Assembly: GCA_964016885.1 (NCBI GenBank)
Contig: OZ024744.1
Span: 20,514,098 to 20,578,097 of the forward strand
Reading direction: 5' to 3'
From: Eledone cirrhosa
Lineage: Eukaryota; Mollusca; Cephalopoda; Octopoda; Eledonidae
DNA: 64,000 bases
The notes below the pieces were generated by a model. The model was not told where the DNA came from, made no database searches, and worked only from the letters and a program-made list of their open reading frames with translations. Positions 1-12,715 of the stretch are shown in pieces (position 1 is the first letter of the stretch; the number at the start of each line of letters is the position of its first letter). Position numbers and translations under genes: made by a program.

Positions 1-3000
1 GTTTTAACAACAGTTGATTCTTAAGAACCGACTCGTTTCAACAACAGTTAAATCTAAATAACTGACTCGTTTTAACAACAGTTGAATGTTAAGATAAAAC
101 TCGTTTTAACAATAGTTGAATCTTAAGAACTGACTCGTTTTAACAGCAGTTGAATCTTAAGATAAAACTCGTTTTAACAACTGTTGAATCTTAAGAACTG
201 ACTCGTTTTAACAACAGCTGAATCTTAAGATAAAACTCGTTTTAACAACAGTTGAATCTTAAGAACTGACTCGTTTTAACAACAGTTGAATCTTCAAATA
301 AAACTCGTTTTAACAACAGTTGAATCTTAAGAACTGACTCGTTTTAACAACAGTTGAATGTTAAGATAAAACTCGTTATAACAATAGTTGAATCTTAAGA
401 ACTGACTCGTTTTAACAACAGTTGAATCTTAAGATAAAACTCGTTTTAACAACAGTTGAATCTTAAGAACTGACTCGTTTTAACAACAGCTGAATCTTAA
501 GATAAAACTCGTTTTAACAACAGTTGAATCCTAAGAACTGACTTGTTTTATCAACAGTTAAACCGTAAGAACTGACTCGTTTTAACAACAGTTGAATGTT
601 CAAATAAAACTCGTTTTAACAACAGTTGAATCTTAAGATAAAACTCGTTTTAACAACAGTTGAATCTTAAGAACTGACTCGTTTTAACAACAGCTGAATC
701 TTAAGATAAAACTCGTTTTAACAACAGTTCAAACTTAAGAAATGACTCGTTTTAACAACAGTTGAATCTTATGAACTGACTCATTTTAACAACAGTTGAA
801 TCTTAAGAACTGATTCGTTTTAACAACAGTTGAATCTTAAGATAAAACTCGTTTTAACAACAGTTGAATCTTATGAACTAACTCATTTTAACAACAGTTG
901 AATCTTAAGTTAAGACTCGTTTTAACAACAGTTGAATCTTAAGAACTGTCTTGTTTTAACAACAGTTGAATCTTAAGATAAACCTCGTTTTAACAACAGT
1001 TTAATCTTAAGAACTGACTCGTTTTAACAACAGTTGATTCTTAAGACAAAACTCGTTTTAACAACAGTTGAATCTTAAGAACTGACTTGTTCTAACAACA
1101 GTTCAGCCTTAAGAACTGACTCGTTTTAAAACAGTTGAATCGTTAGAACTGACTCGTTTTAACAACAGTTGAATCTTAAAATAAAACTCGTTTTAACAAT
1201 AGTTGAATCTCAAGAACTGACTCGTTTTAGCAACAGTTGAATCTTAAGATAACACTCGTTTTCATAACAGTTGAATCTTAAGATCTGTCTCGTTTTAACA
1301 ACAGTTGAATCTTAAGATAAACCTCGTTTTAACAACAGTTGAATCTTAAGAACTGACTCGTTTTAACAACAGTTAAATCTTAATAACTGACTCGTTTTAA
1401 CAACAGTTGAATGTTAAGATAAAACTCGTTTTAACAATAGTTGAATCTTAAGAACTGACTCGTTTTAACAACAGTTGAATCTTAAGATAAAACTCGTTTT
1501 AACAACTGTTGAATCTTAAGAACTGACTCGTTTTAACAACAGCTGAATCTTAAGATAAAACTCGTTTTAACAACAGTTGAATCTTAAGAACTGACTCGTT
1601 TTAACAACAGTTGAATCTTATGAACTGACTCATTTTAACAAAAGTTGAATCTTAAGAACTGATTCGTTTTAACAACAGTTGAATCTTAAGATAAAACTCG
1701 TTTTAACAACAGTTGAATCTTAAGAACTGACTCGTTTTAACCACAGCTGAATCTTAAGATAAAACTCGTTTTATTAACAGTTGAATCTTAAGAACTGACT
1801 CGTTTTAACAACAGCTGAATCTTAAGATAAAACTCGTTTTAACAACAGTTGAATCTTAAGATAAAACTCGTTTTAACAACAGTTGAATCTTAAGAACTGA
1901 CTCGTTTTAACAACAGTTGAATCTTAAGATAAAACTCGTTTGAACAACAGTTGAATCTTATGAACTAACTAATTTTTACAACAGTTGAATCTTAAGTTAA
2001 GACTCGTTTTAACAACAGTTGAATCTTAAGAATTGACTCGTTTTAACAACAGCTGCATCTTAAGATAAAACTCGTTTTAACAACAGTTGAATCTTAAAGA
2101 TAAAACTCGCTTTAACAACAGTTGAATCTTAAGAACTGACTCGTTTTAACAACAATTGAATCTTAAGACAAAACCCGTTTTAACAACATTTGAATCTTAA
2201 GAACTGTCTCGTTTTAACAACAGTTGAATCTTAAGATCAACCTCGTTTTAACAACAGTTTAATCTTATGAACTGACTCGTTTTAACAACAGTTGAATCTT
2301 AAGACAAAACTCGTTTTAACAACAGTTGAATCTTAAGAACTGACTTGTTCTAACAACAGTTCAGCCTTAGGAACTGACTCGTTTTAAAACAGTTGAATCG
2401 TTAGAACTGACTCGTTTTAACAACAGTTGAATCTTAAAATAAAACTCGTTTTAACAATAGTTGAATCTCAAGAACTGACTCGTTTTAGCAACAGTTGAAT
2501 CTTAAGATAAACCTCGTTTTAACAACAGTTGATTCTTAAGAACCGACTCGTTTCAACAACAGTTAAATCTAAATAACTGACTCGTTTTAACAACAGTTGA
2601 ATGTTAAGATAAAACTCGTTTTAACAATAGTTGAATCTTAAGAACTGACTCGTTTTAACAACAGTTGAATCTTAAGATAAAACTCGTTTTCACAACTGTT
2701 GAATCTTAAGAACTGACTCGTTTTAACAACAGCTGAATCTTAAGATAAAACTCGTTTTAACAACAGTTGACTCTTAAGAACTGACTCGTTTTAACAACAG
2801 TTGAATCTTCAAATAAAACTCGTTTTAACAACAGTTGAATCTTAAGAACTGACTCGTTTTAACAACAGTTGAATGTTAAGATAAAACTCGTTATAACAAT
2901 AGTTGAATCTTAAGAACTGACTCGTTTTAACAACAGTTGAATCTTAAGATAAAACTCGTTTTAACAACAGTTGAATCTTAAGAACTGACTCGTTTTAACA

Positions 3001-3890
3001 ACAGCTGAATCTTAAGATAAACCTCGTTTTAACAACAGTTGATTCTTAAGAACCGACTCGTTTCAACAACAGTTAAATCTAAATAACTGACTCGTTTTAA
3101 CAACAGTTGAATGTTAAGATAAAACTCGTTTTAACAATAGTTGAATCTTAAGAACTGACTCGTTTTAACAACAGTTGAATCTTAAGATAAAACTCGTTTT
3201 AACAACTGTTGAATCTTAAGAACTGACTCGTTTTAACAACAGCTTAATCTTAAGATAAAACTCGTTTTAACAACAGTTGAATCTTAAGAACTGACTCGTT
3301 TTAACAACAGTTGAATGTTCAAATAAATCTCGTTTTAACAACAGTTGAATCTTAAGAACTGACTCGTTTTAACAACAGTTGAATCTTAAGAACTGACTCG
3401 TTTTAACAACAGTTAAATCTTAATCACTGACTCGTTTTAACAACAGTTGAATATTTAGATAAAACTCGTTTTAACAACAGTTGAATCTTAAGAACTGACT
3501 CGTTTTAACAACAGCTGAATCTTAACATAAAACTCGTTTTAACAACAGTTGAATCTTAAGAACTGACTCGTTTTAACAACAGCTGAATCTTAAGATAAAA
3601 CTCGTTTTAACAACAGTTGAATCTTAAGATAAAACTCGTTTTAACAACAGTTGAATCTTAAGAACTGACTCGTTTTAATAACAGTTGAATCTTCAAATAA
3701 AACTCGTTTTAACAACAGTTGAACATTAAGAACTGACTCGTTTTAACAACAGTTAAATGTTAAGATTAAACTCGTTTTAACAATAGTTGAATCTTAAGAA
3801 CTGACTCGTTTTAACAACAGTTGAATCTTAAGAACTGACTCGTTTTAACAACAGCTGAATCTTAAGATAACACTCGTTTTAACAACAGTT
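1..3890. repeat. 3,468-bp duplicon, partial copy A
   Basis: Position 1 aligns with 9048, and the two runs share the same ordered variants (GTTGATTC, TTTCAACAAC, AAATCTAAATAAC, TAACAGCAG, CGTTATAAC). About 171 bp (five monomers) present in the 9-10 kb copy are missing here near 945-950, after which the offset becomes 9,218 (1121 with 10339, 2379 with 11597). From about 3.58 kb the sequence follows the tail of copy C instead (3571 with 16257), until it diverges near 3,890/16,610; one 68-bp dimer is missing here relative to 16.5 kb. It is truncated on the left by the window edge. Confidence 0.85.
2516..3025. repeat. 510-bp internal repeat between two GTTGATTC units
   Basis: The GTTGATTCTTAAGAACC / TTTCAACAAC / AAATCTAAATAAC group occurs at 2516 and again at 3026, exactly 15 monomers apart. 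The same doublet is seen inside copies B and C of the 3,468-bp unit (for example near 11.73 and 12.24 kb), so this smaller duplication is older than the larger one. Confidence 0.75.
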
Positions 3891-5500
3891 GAATCTTAAG
3901 ATAAAACTCGTTTTAACAACAGTTGAATCTTAAGAACTGACTCGTTTTAACAACAGTTGAATCTTAAGATAAAACTCGTTTTAACAACAGTTGAATATTA
4001 TGAACTAACTCATTTTAACAACAGTTGAATCTTAAGTTAAGACTCGTTTTAACAACAGTTGAATCTTAAGAACTGACTCGTTTTAACGACAGCTGTATCT
4101 TAAGATAAAACTCGTTTTAACAACAGTTGAATCTTAAAGATAAAACTCGCTTTAACAACAGTTGAATCTTAAGAACTGACTCGTTTTAACAACAGTTGAA
4201 TCTTAAGACAAAACCCGTTTTAACAACAGTTGAATCTTAAGAACTGTCTCGTTTTAACAACAGTTGAATCTTAAGATAAACCTCGTTTTAACAACAGTTT
4301 AATCTTAAGAACTGACTCGTTTTAACAACAGTTGAATCTTAAGACAAAACTCGTTTTAACAACAGTTGAATCTTAAGAACTGACTTGTTCTAACAACAGT
4401 TCAGCCTTAAGAACTGACTCGTTTTAAAACAGTTGAATCGTTAGAACTGACTCGTTTTAACAACAGTTGAATCTTAAAATAAAACTCGTTTTAACAATAG
4501 TTGAATCTCAAGAACTGACTCGTTTTAGCAACAGTTGAATCTTAAAATAACACTCGTTTTCATAACAGTTGAATCTTAAGAACTGACTCGTTTTAACAAC
4601 AGTTAAATCTTAATAACTGACTCGTTTTAACAACAGTTGAATGTTAAGATAAAACTCGTTTTAACAATAGTTGAATCTTAAGAACTGACTCGTTTTAACA
4701 ACAGTTGAATCTTAATATAAAACTCGTTTTAACAACTGTTGAATCTTAAGAACTGACTCGTTTTAACAACAGCTGAATCTTAAGATAAAACTCGTTTTAA
4801 CAACAGTTGAATCTTAAGAACTGACTCGTTTTAACAACAGTTGAATCTTCAAATAAAACTCGTTTTAACAACAGTTGAATCTTAAGAACTGACTCGTTTT
4901 AACAACAGTTGAATGTTAAGATAAAACTCGTTTTAACGATAGTTGAATCTTAAGAACTGACTCGTTTTAACAACAGTTGAATCTTAAGATAAAACTCCTT
5001 TTAACAACAGTTGAATCTTAAGAACTGACTCGTTTTAACAACAGCTGAATCCTAAGATAAAGCTCGTTTTAACAACAGTTCAAACTTAAGAAATGACTCG
5101 TTTTAACAAAAGTTGAATCTTATGAACTCACTCATTTTAACAACAGTTGAATCTTAAGATAACATTCGTTTTAACAACAGTTGAATCTTAAGAACTGATT
5201 CGTTTTAACAACAGTTGAATCTTAAGATAAAACTCGTTTTAACAACAGTTGAATCTTAAGAACGGACTCGTTTTAACAACAGTTGAATCTTAAGAACTGA
5301 TTCGTTTTAACAACAGTTCAAACTTAAGAACTGACTCGTTTTAACAACAGTTGAATCTTATGAACTGACTCATTTTAACAACAGTTGAATCTTAAGATAA
5401 CATTCGTTTTAACAACAGTTGAATCTTAAGAACAGACTCGTTTTAACAACAGTTGAATCTTAAAGATAAAACTCGTTTCAACAACAGTTGAATCTTAAGA
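3890..5500. repeat. Segment paralogous to about 19.6-21.2 kb
   Basis: The K-class cassette at 4419 and its flanks match the block around 20096. Shared landmarks are TATGAACTCACTCAT, AACATTCG and AAGAACGGACTCG (5261 here, 21006 there). The offset moves from 15,677 at the cassette to 15,745 at the AACGG landmark, a difference of exactly two monomers. A private AAGCTCG variant occurs near 5,060. Confidence 0.7.
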
Positions 5501-5880
5501 ACTGACTCGTTTTAACAACAGCTGAATCTTAAGATAAAACTCGTTTTAACAACAGTTGAATCTTAAGATAAAACTCGTTTTAACAACAGTTGAATCTTAA
5601 GAACTGACTCGTTTTAACAACAGTTGAATCTTAAGATAAAACTCGTTTGAACAACAGTTGAATCTTATGAACTAACTAATTTTTACAACAGTTGAATCTT
5701 AAGTTAAGACTCGTTTTAACAACAGTTGAATCTTAAGAACTGACTCGTTTTAACAACAGATGAATCTTAAGATAAAACTCCTTTTAACAACAGTTGAATC
5801 TTAAAGATAAAACTCGCTTTAACAACAGTTGAATCTTAAGACAAAACCCGTTTTAACAACAGTTGAATCTTAAGAACTGT

Positions 5881-5914
5881 CTCGTTTTAACAACAGTTCA
5901 GCCGTACGAACTGA
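5881..5914. repeat. Hybrid monomer where a cassette is expected
   Basis: The unit begins like the cassette member GTTCAGCC, continues like the separate family GTTCAACCGTAAG (here CCGTACGAAC) and ends with CTCATT. The AAGACAAAACCCG and AACTGTCTCG monomers that normally lead into the cassette precede it, but the 33-mer and everything after it are absent. The sequence then enters the block also found from 16.69 kb. This looks like a recombination junction that removed the rest of a cassette and would account for the long 4419-to-8639 interval. Confidence 0.65.
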
Positions 5915-5940
5915 CTCATTTTAACAACAGTTGAACCTTA

Positions 5941-7555
5941 AGAAATGACTCGTTTTAACAACAGTTGAATCTTAAGATAAAACTCGTTTTAACAACAGTT
6001 GAATCTTAAGAACTGACTTGTTTTATCAACAGTTCAACCGTAAGAACTGACTCGTTTTAACAACAGTTGAATGTTCAAATAAAACTCGTTTTAACAACAG
6101 TTGAATCTTAATAACTGACTCGTTTTAACAACAGTTGAATCTTAAGAACTGACTCGTTTTAACAACAGTTAAATCTTAATAACTGACTCGTTTTAACAAC
6201 AGTTGAATATTTAGATAAAACTCGTTTTAACAACAGTTGAATCTTAAAAACTGACTCGATTTAACAACAGTTGAATGTTAAGATAAAACTCGTTTTAACA
6301 ATAGTTGAATCTTAAGAACTGACTCGTTTTAACAACAGTTGAATCTTAAGATAAAACTCGTTTTAACAACAGTTGAATCTTAAGAACTGACTCGTTTTAA
6401 CAACAGATGAATCTTAAGATAAAACTCGTTTTAACAACAGTTGAATCTTAAGAACTGACTTGTTTTATCAACAGTTCAACCGCACGAACTGACTCGTTTT
6501 AACAACAGTTGAATCTTCAAATAAAACTCGTTTTAACAACAGTTGAATCTTAAGAAATGACTCGTTTTAACAACAGTTGAATCTTAAGATAAAACTCGTT
6601 TTAACAACAGTTGAATCTTAAGAACTGACTCGTTTTAACAACTGCTGAATCTTAAGATAAAACTCGTTTTAACAACAGTTGAATCTTAAGAACTGACTTG
6701 TTTTATCAACAGTTCAACCGTAAGAACTGACTCGTTTTAACAACAGTTGAATCTTCAAATAAAACTCGTTTTAACAACAGTTGAATCTTAAGAACTGACT
6801 CGTTTTAACAACAGTTGAATCTTAAGAACTGACTCGTTTTAACAACAGTTGAATCTTAAGAACTGACTCGTTTTAACAACAGTTAAATCTTAATAACTGA
6901 CTCGTTTTAACAACAGTTGAATGTTAAGATAAAACTCGTTTTAACAACAGTTGAATCTTAAGAACTGACTCGTTTTAACAACAGCTGAATCTTAATATAA
7001 AACTCGTTTTAACAACAGTTGAATCTTAAGAACTGACTCGTTTTAACAACAGCTGAATCTTCAAATAAAACTCGTTTTAACAACAGTTGAATCTTAAGAA
7101 CTGACTCGTTTTAACAACAGTTGAATCTTAAGATAACATTCGTTTTAACAACAGTTGAATCTTAAGAACTGATTCTTTTTAACAACAGTTGAATCTTAAG
7201 ATAAAACTCGTTTTAACAACAGTTGAATCTTAAGAACTGACTCGTTTTAACAACAGCTGAATCTTAAGATAAAACTCGTTTTAACAACAGTTGAATCTTA
7301 AGAACTGACTCGTTTTATCAACAGTTCAACCTTAAGAACTGATTCGTTTTAACAACAGTTGAATCTTAAGAACTGACTCGTTTTAACAACAGTTGAATCT
7401 TAAGGACTGACTCGTTTTAACAACAGTTGAATCTTATGAACTGACTCATTTTAACAACAATTGAATCTGAAGATAACATTCGTTTTAACAACAGTTGAAT
7501 CTTAAGAACTGACTCGTTTTATCAACAGTTCAACCTTAAGAAGTAACTCGTTTTA
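5941..7555. repeat. 1.6-kb dispersed duplication, left copy
   Basis: Colinear with about 16,687-18,335. It starts at AAGAAATGACTCG (offset 10,746) and ends at the landmark AAGAAGTAACTCG (7,541 here, 18,321 there, offset 10,780). The 34-bp change in offset is one extra monomer in the right copy near 17.08 kb. Shared rare units include CCGCACGAAC, CAACTGCTG, GATTCTTTTTAAC and AAGGACTGAC. It carries no landmark cassette. Confidence 0.82.
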
Positions 7556-7559
7556 ACAA

Positions 7560-9047
7560 CAGTTGAATCTTATGAACTGACTCATTTTAACAACAGTTGA
7601 ATCTTAAGATAACATTCGTTTTAACAACAGTTGAATCTTAAGAACAGACTCGTTTTAACAACAGTTGAATCTTAAAGATAAAACTCGTTTCAACAACAGT
7701 TGAATCTTAAAGATAAAACTCGTTTCAACAACAGTTGAATCTTAAGAACTGACTCGTTTTAACAACAGCTGAATCTTAAGATAAAACTCGTTTTAACAAC
7801 AGTTGAATCTTAAGATAAAACTCGTTTTAACAACAGTTGAATCTTAAGAACTGACTCGTTTTAACGACAGCTGAATCTTAAGATAAAACTCGTTTTAACA
7901 ACAGTTCAAACTTAAGAAATGACTCGTTTTAACAACAGTTGAATCTTATGAACTGACTCATTTTAACAAAAGTTGAATCTTAAGAACTGACTCGTTTTAA
8001 CCACAGCTGAATCTTAAGATAAAACTCGTTTTATTAACAGTTGAATCTTAAGAACTGACTCGTTTTAACAACAGCTGAATCTTAAGATAAAACTCGTTTT
8101 ATCAACAGTTGAATCTTAAGATAAAACTCGTTTTAACAACAGTTGAATCTTAAGAACTGACTCGTTTTAACAACAGTTGAATCTTAAGATAAAACTCGTT
8201 TGAACAACAGTTGAATCTTATGAACTAACTAATTTTTACAACAGTTGAATCTTAAGTTAAGACTCGTTTTAACAACAGTTGAATCTTAAGAACTGACTCG
8301 TTTTAACAACAGCTGCATCTTAAGATAAAACTCGTTTTAACAACAGTTGAATCTTAAAGATAAAACTCGCTTTAACAACAGTTGAATCTTAAGAACTGAC
8401 TCGTTTTAACAACAATTGAATCTTAAGACAAAACCCGTTTTAACAACAGTTGAATCTTAAGAACTGTCTCGTTTTAACAACAGTTGAATCTTAAGATAAA
8501 CCTCGTTTTAACAACAGTTTAATCTTAAGAACTGACTCGTTTTAACAACAGTTGAATCTTAAGACAAAACTCGTTTTAACAACAGTTGAATCTTAAGAAC
8601 TGACTTGTTCTAACAACAGTTCAGCCTTAAGAACTGACTCGTTTTAAAACAGTTGAATCGTTAGAACTGACTCGTTTTAACAACAGTTGAATCTTAAAAT
8701 AAAACTCGTTTTAACAATAGTTGAATCTCAAGAACTGACTCGTTTAAGCAACAGTTTAATCTTAAGATAAACCTCGTTTTAACAACAGTTGATTCTTAAG
8801 AACCGACTCGTTTCAACAACAGTTAAATCTAAATAACTGACTCGTTTTAACAACAGTTGAATGTTAAGATAAAACTCGTTTTAACAATAGTTGAATCTTA
8901 AGAAGTGACTCGTTTTAACAACAGTTGAATCTTAAGAACTGACTCGTTTTAACAACAGTTGAATCTTAAGATAAAACTCGTTTTAACAACAGTTGAATCT
9001 TAAGAACTGACTCGTTTTAACAACAGCTGAATCTTAAGATAAACCTC
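7560..9047. repeat. Block paralogous to 21.1-22.6 kb, with M-class cassette
   Basis: Landmarks AAGAACAGACTCG, two successive 35-bp CTTAAAGAT units followed by TTTCAAC, TAACCACAGC, TTATTAACAG and the M-class cassette at 8639 (with TTTAAGCAACAG and GTTTAATC) are shared with the block around 22274. The offset is 13,567 at 7,571 and 13,635 at the cassette. The 68-bp difference is a dimer missing here near 7.98 kb. Confidence 0.78.
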
Positions 9048-9247
9048 GTTTTAACAACAGTTGATTCTTAAGAACCGACTCGTTTCAACAACAGTTAAAT
9101 CTAAATAACTGACTCGTTTTAACAACAGTTGAATGTTAAGATAAAACTCGTTTTAACAATAGTTGAATCTTAAGAACTGACTCGTTTTAACAGCAGTTGA
9201 ATCTTAAGATAAAACTCGTTTTAACAACTGTTGAATCTTAAGAACTG

Positions 9248-12200
9248 ACTCGTTTTAACAACAGCTGAATCTTAAGATAAAACTCGTTTTAACAACAGTT
9301 GAATCTTAAGAACTGACTCGTTTTAACAACAGTTGAATCTTCAAATAAAACTCGTTTTAACAACAGTTGAATCTTAAGAACTGACTCGTTTTAACAACAG
9401 TTGAATGTTAAGATAAAACTCGTTATAACAATAGTTGAATCTTAAGAACTGACTCGTTTTAACAACAGTTGAATCTTAAGATAAAACTCGTTTTAACAAC
9501 AGTTGAATCTTAAGAACTGACTCGTTTTAACAACAGCTGAATCTTAAGATAAAACTCGTTTTAACAACAGTTGAATCCTAAGAACTGACTTGTTTTATCA
9601 ACAGTTAAACCGTAAGAACTGACTCGTTTTAACAACAGTTGAATGTTCAAATAAAACTCGTTTTAACAACAGTTGAATCTTAAGATAAAACTCGTTTTAA
9701 CAACAGTTGAATCTTAAGAACTGACTCGTTTTAACAACAGCTGAATCTTAAGATAAAACTCGTTTTAACAACAGTTCAAACTTAAGAAATGACTCGTTTT
9801 AACAACAGTTGAATCTTATGAACTGACTCATTTTAACAACAGTTGAATCTTAAGAACTGATTCGTTTTAACAACAGTTGAATCTTAAGATAAAACTCGTT
9901 TTAACAACAGTTGAATCTTATGAACTAACTCATTTTAACAACAGTTGAATCTTAAGTTAAGACTCGTTTTAACAACAGTTGAATCTTAAGAACTGACTCG
10001 TTTTAACGACAGCTGTATCTTAAGATAAAACTCGTTTTAACAACAGTTGAATCTTAAAGATAAAACTCGCTTTAACAACAGTTGAATCTTAAGAACTGAC
10101 TCGTTTTAACAACAGTTGAATCTTAAGACAAAACCCGTTTTAACAACAGTTGAATCTTAAGAACTGTCTTGTTTTAACAACAGTTGAATCTTAAGATAAA
10201 CCTCGTTTTAACAACAGTTTAATCTTAAGAACTGACTCGTTTTAACAACAGTTGATTCTTAAGACAAAACTCGTTTTAACAACAGTTGAATCTTAAGAAC
10301 TGACTTGTTCTAACAACAGTTCAGCCTTAAGAACTGACTCGTTTTAAAACAGTTGAATCGTTAGAACTGACTCGTTTTAACAACAGTTGAATCTTAAAAT
10401 AAAACTCGTTTTAACAATAGTTGAATCTCAAGAACTGACTCGTTTTAGCAACAGTTGAATCTTAAGATAACACTCGTTTTCATAACAGTTGAATCTTAAG
10501 AACTGTCTCGTTTTAACAACAGTTGAATCTTAAGATAAACCTCGTTTTAACAACAGTTGAATCTTAAGAACTGACTCGTTTTAACAACAGTTAAATCTTA
10601 ATAACTGACTCGTTTTAACAACAGTTGAATGTTAAGATAAAACTCGTTTTAACAATAGTTGAATCTTAAGAACTGACTCGTTTTAACAACAGTTGAATCT
10701 TAAGATAAAACTCGTTTCAACAACTGTTGAATCTTAAGAACTGACTCGTTTTAACAACAGCTGAATCTTAAGATAAAACTCGTTTTAACAACAGTTGAAT
10801 CTTAAGAACTGACTCGTTTTAACAACAGTTGAATCTTATGAACTGACTCATTTTAACAAAAGTTGAATCTTAAGAACTGATTCGTTTTAACAACAGTTGA
10901 ATCTTAAGATAAAACTCGTTTTAACAACAGTTGAATCTTAAGAACTGACTCGTTTTAACCACAGCTGAATCTTAAGATAAAACTCGTTTTATTAACAGTT
11001 GAATCTTAAGAACTGACTCGTTTTAACAACAGCTGAATCTTAAGATAAAACTCGTTTTAACAACAGTTGAATCTTAAGATAAAACTCGTTTTAACAACAG
11101 TTGAATCTTAAGAACTGACTCGTTTTAACAACAGTTGAATCTTAAGATAAAACTCGTTTGAACAACAGTTGAATCTTATGAACTAACTAATTTTTACAAC
11201 AGTTGAATCTTAAGTTAAGACTCGTTTTAACAACAGTTGAATCTTAAGAATTGACTCGTTTTAACAACAGCTGCATCTTAAGATAAAACTCGTTTTAACA
11301 ACAGTTGAATCTTAAAGATAAAACTCGCTTTAACAACAGTTGAATCTTAAGAACTGACTCGTTTTAACAACAATTGAATCTTAAGACAAAACCCGTTTTA
11401 ACAACATTTGAATCTTAAGAACTGTCTCGTTTTAACAACAGTTGAATCTTAAGATCAACCTCGTTTTAACAACAGTTTAATCTTATGAACTGACTCGTTT
11501 TAACAACAGTTGAATCTTAAGACAAAACTCGTTTTAACAACAGTTGAATCTTAAGAACTGACTTGTTCTAACAACAGTTCAGCCTTAGGAACTGACTCGT
11601 TTTAAAACAGTTGAATCGTTAGAACTGACTCGTTTTAACAACAGTTGAATCTTAAAATAAAACTCGTTTTAACAATAGTTGAATCTCAAGATGTGACTCG
11701 TTTTAGCAACAGTTGAATCTTAAGATAAACCTCGTTTTAACAACAGTTGATTCTTAAGAACCGACTCGTTTCAACAACAGTTAAATCTAAATAACTGACT
11801 CGTTTTAACAACAGTTGAATGTTAAGATAAAACTCGTTTTAACAATAGTTGAATCTTAAGAACTGACTCGTTTTAACAACAGTTGAATCTTAAGATAAAA
11901 CTCGTTTTCACAACTGTTGAATCTTAAGAACTGACTCGTTTTAACAACAGCTGAATCTTAAGATAAAACTCGTTTTAACAACAGTTGACTCTTAAGAACT
12001 GACTCGTTTTAACAACAGTTGAATCTTCAAATAAAACTCGTTTTAACAACAGTTGAATCTTAAGAACTGACTCGTTTTAACAACAGTTGAATGTTAAGAT
12101 AAAACTCGTTATAACAATAGTTGAATCTTAAGAACTGACTCGTTTTAACAACAGTTGAATCTTAAGATAAAACTCGTTTTAACAACAGTTGAATCTTAAG

Positions 12201-12715
12201 AACTGACTCGTTTTAACAACAGCTGAATCTTAAGATAAACCTCGTTTTAACAACAGTTGATTCTTAAGAACCGACTCGTTTCAACAACAGTTAAATCTAA
12301 ATAACTGACTCGTTTTAACAACAGTTGAATGTTAAGATAAAACTCGTTTTAACAATAGTTGAATCTTAAGAACTGACTCGTTTTAACAACAGTTGAATCT
12401 TAAGATAAAACTCGTTTTAACAACTGTTGAATCTTAAGAACTGACTCGTTTTAACAACAGCTTAATCTTAAGATAAAACTCGTTTTAACAACAGTTGAAT
12501 CTTAAGAACTGACTCGTTTTAACAACAGTTGAATGTTCAAATAAATCTCGTTTTAACAACAGTTGAATCTTAAGAACTGACTCGTTTTAACAACAGTTGA
12601 ATCTTAAGAACTGACTCGTTTTAACAACAGTTAAATCTTAATCACTGACTCGTTTTAACAACAGTTGAATATTTAGATAAAACTCGTTTTAACAACAGTT
12701 GAATCTTAAGAACTG
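9248..12715. repeat. 3,468-bp tandem duplicon, copy B
   Basis: First full copy of a unit repeated immediately to the right. Fixed offset 3,468 (102 x 34): 9333 with 12801, 10339 with 13807, 11597 with 15065. It contains one K and one M cassette separated by 1,258 bp. The copies differ by scattered substitutions, for example a private AAGATGTGACTCG near 11,690. The boundary was placed where copy C stops following the previous context; it could slide by tens of bases. Confidence 0.9.

Noticed and set aside
5050..5070. AAGCTCG variant as a possible insertion scar or regulatory site
   Set aside because: It is a single substitution in an ordinary type-B junction, with no length change or flanking duplication.
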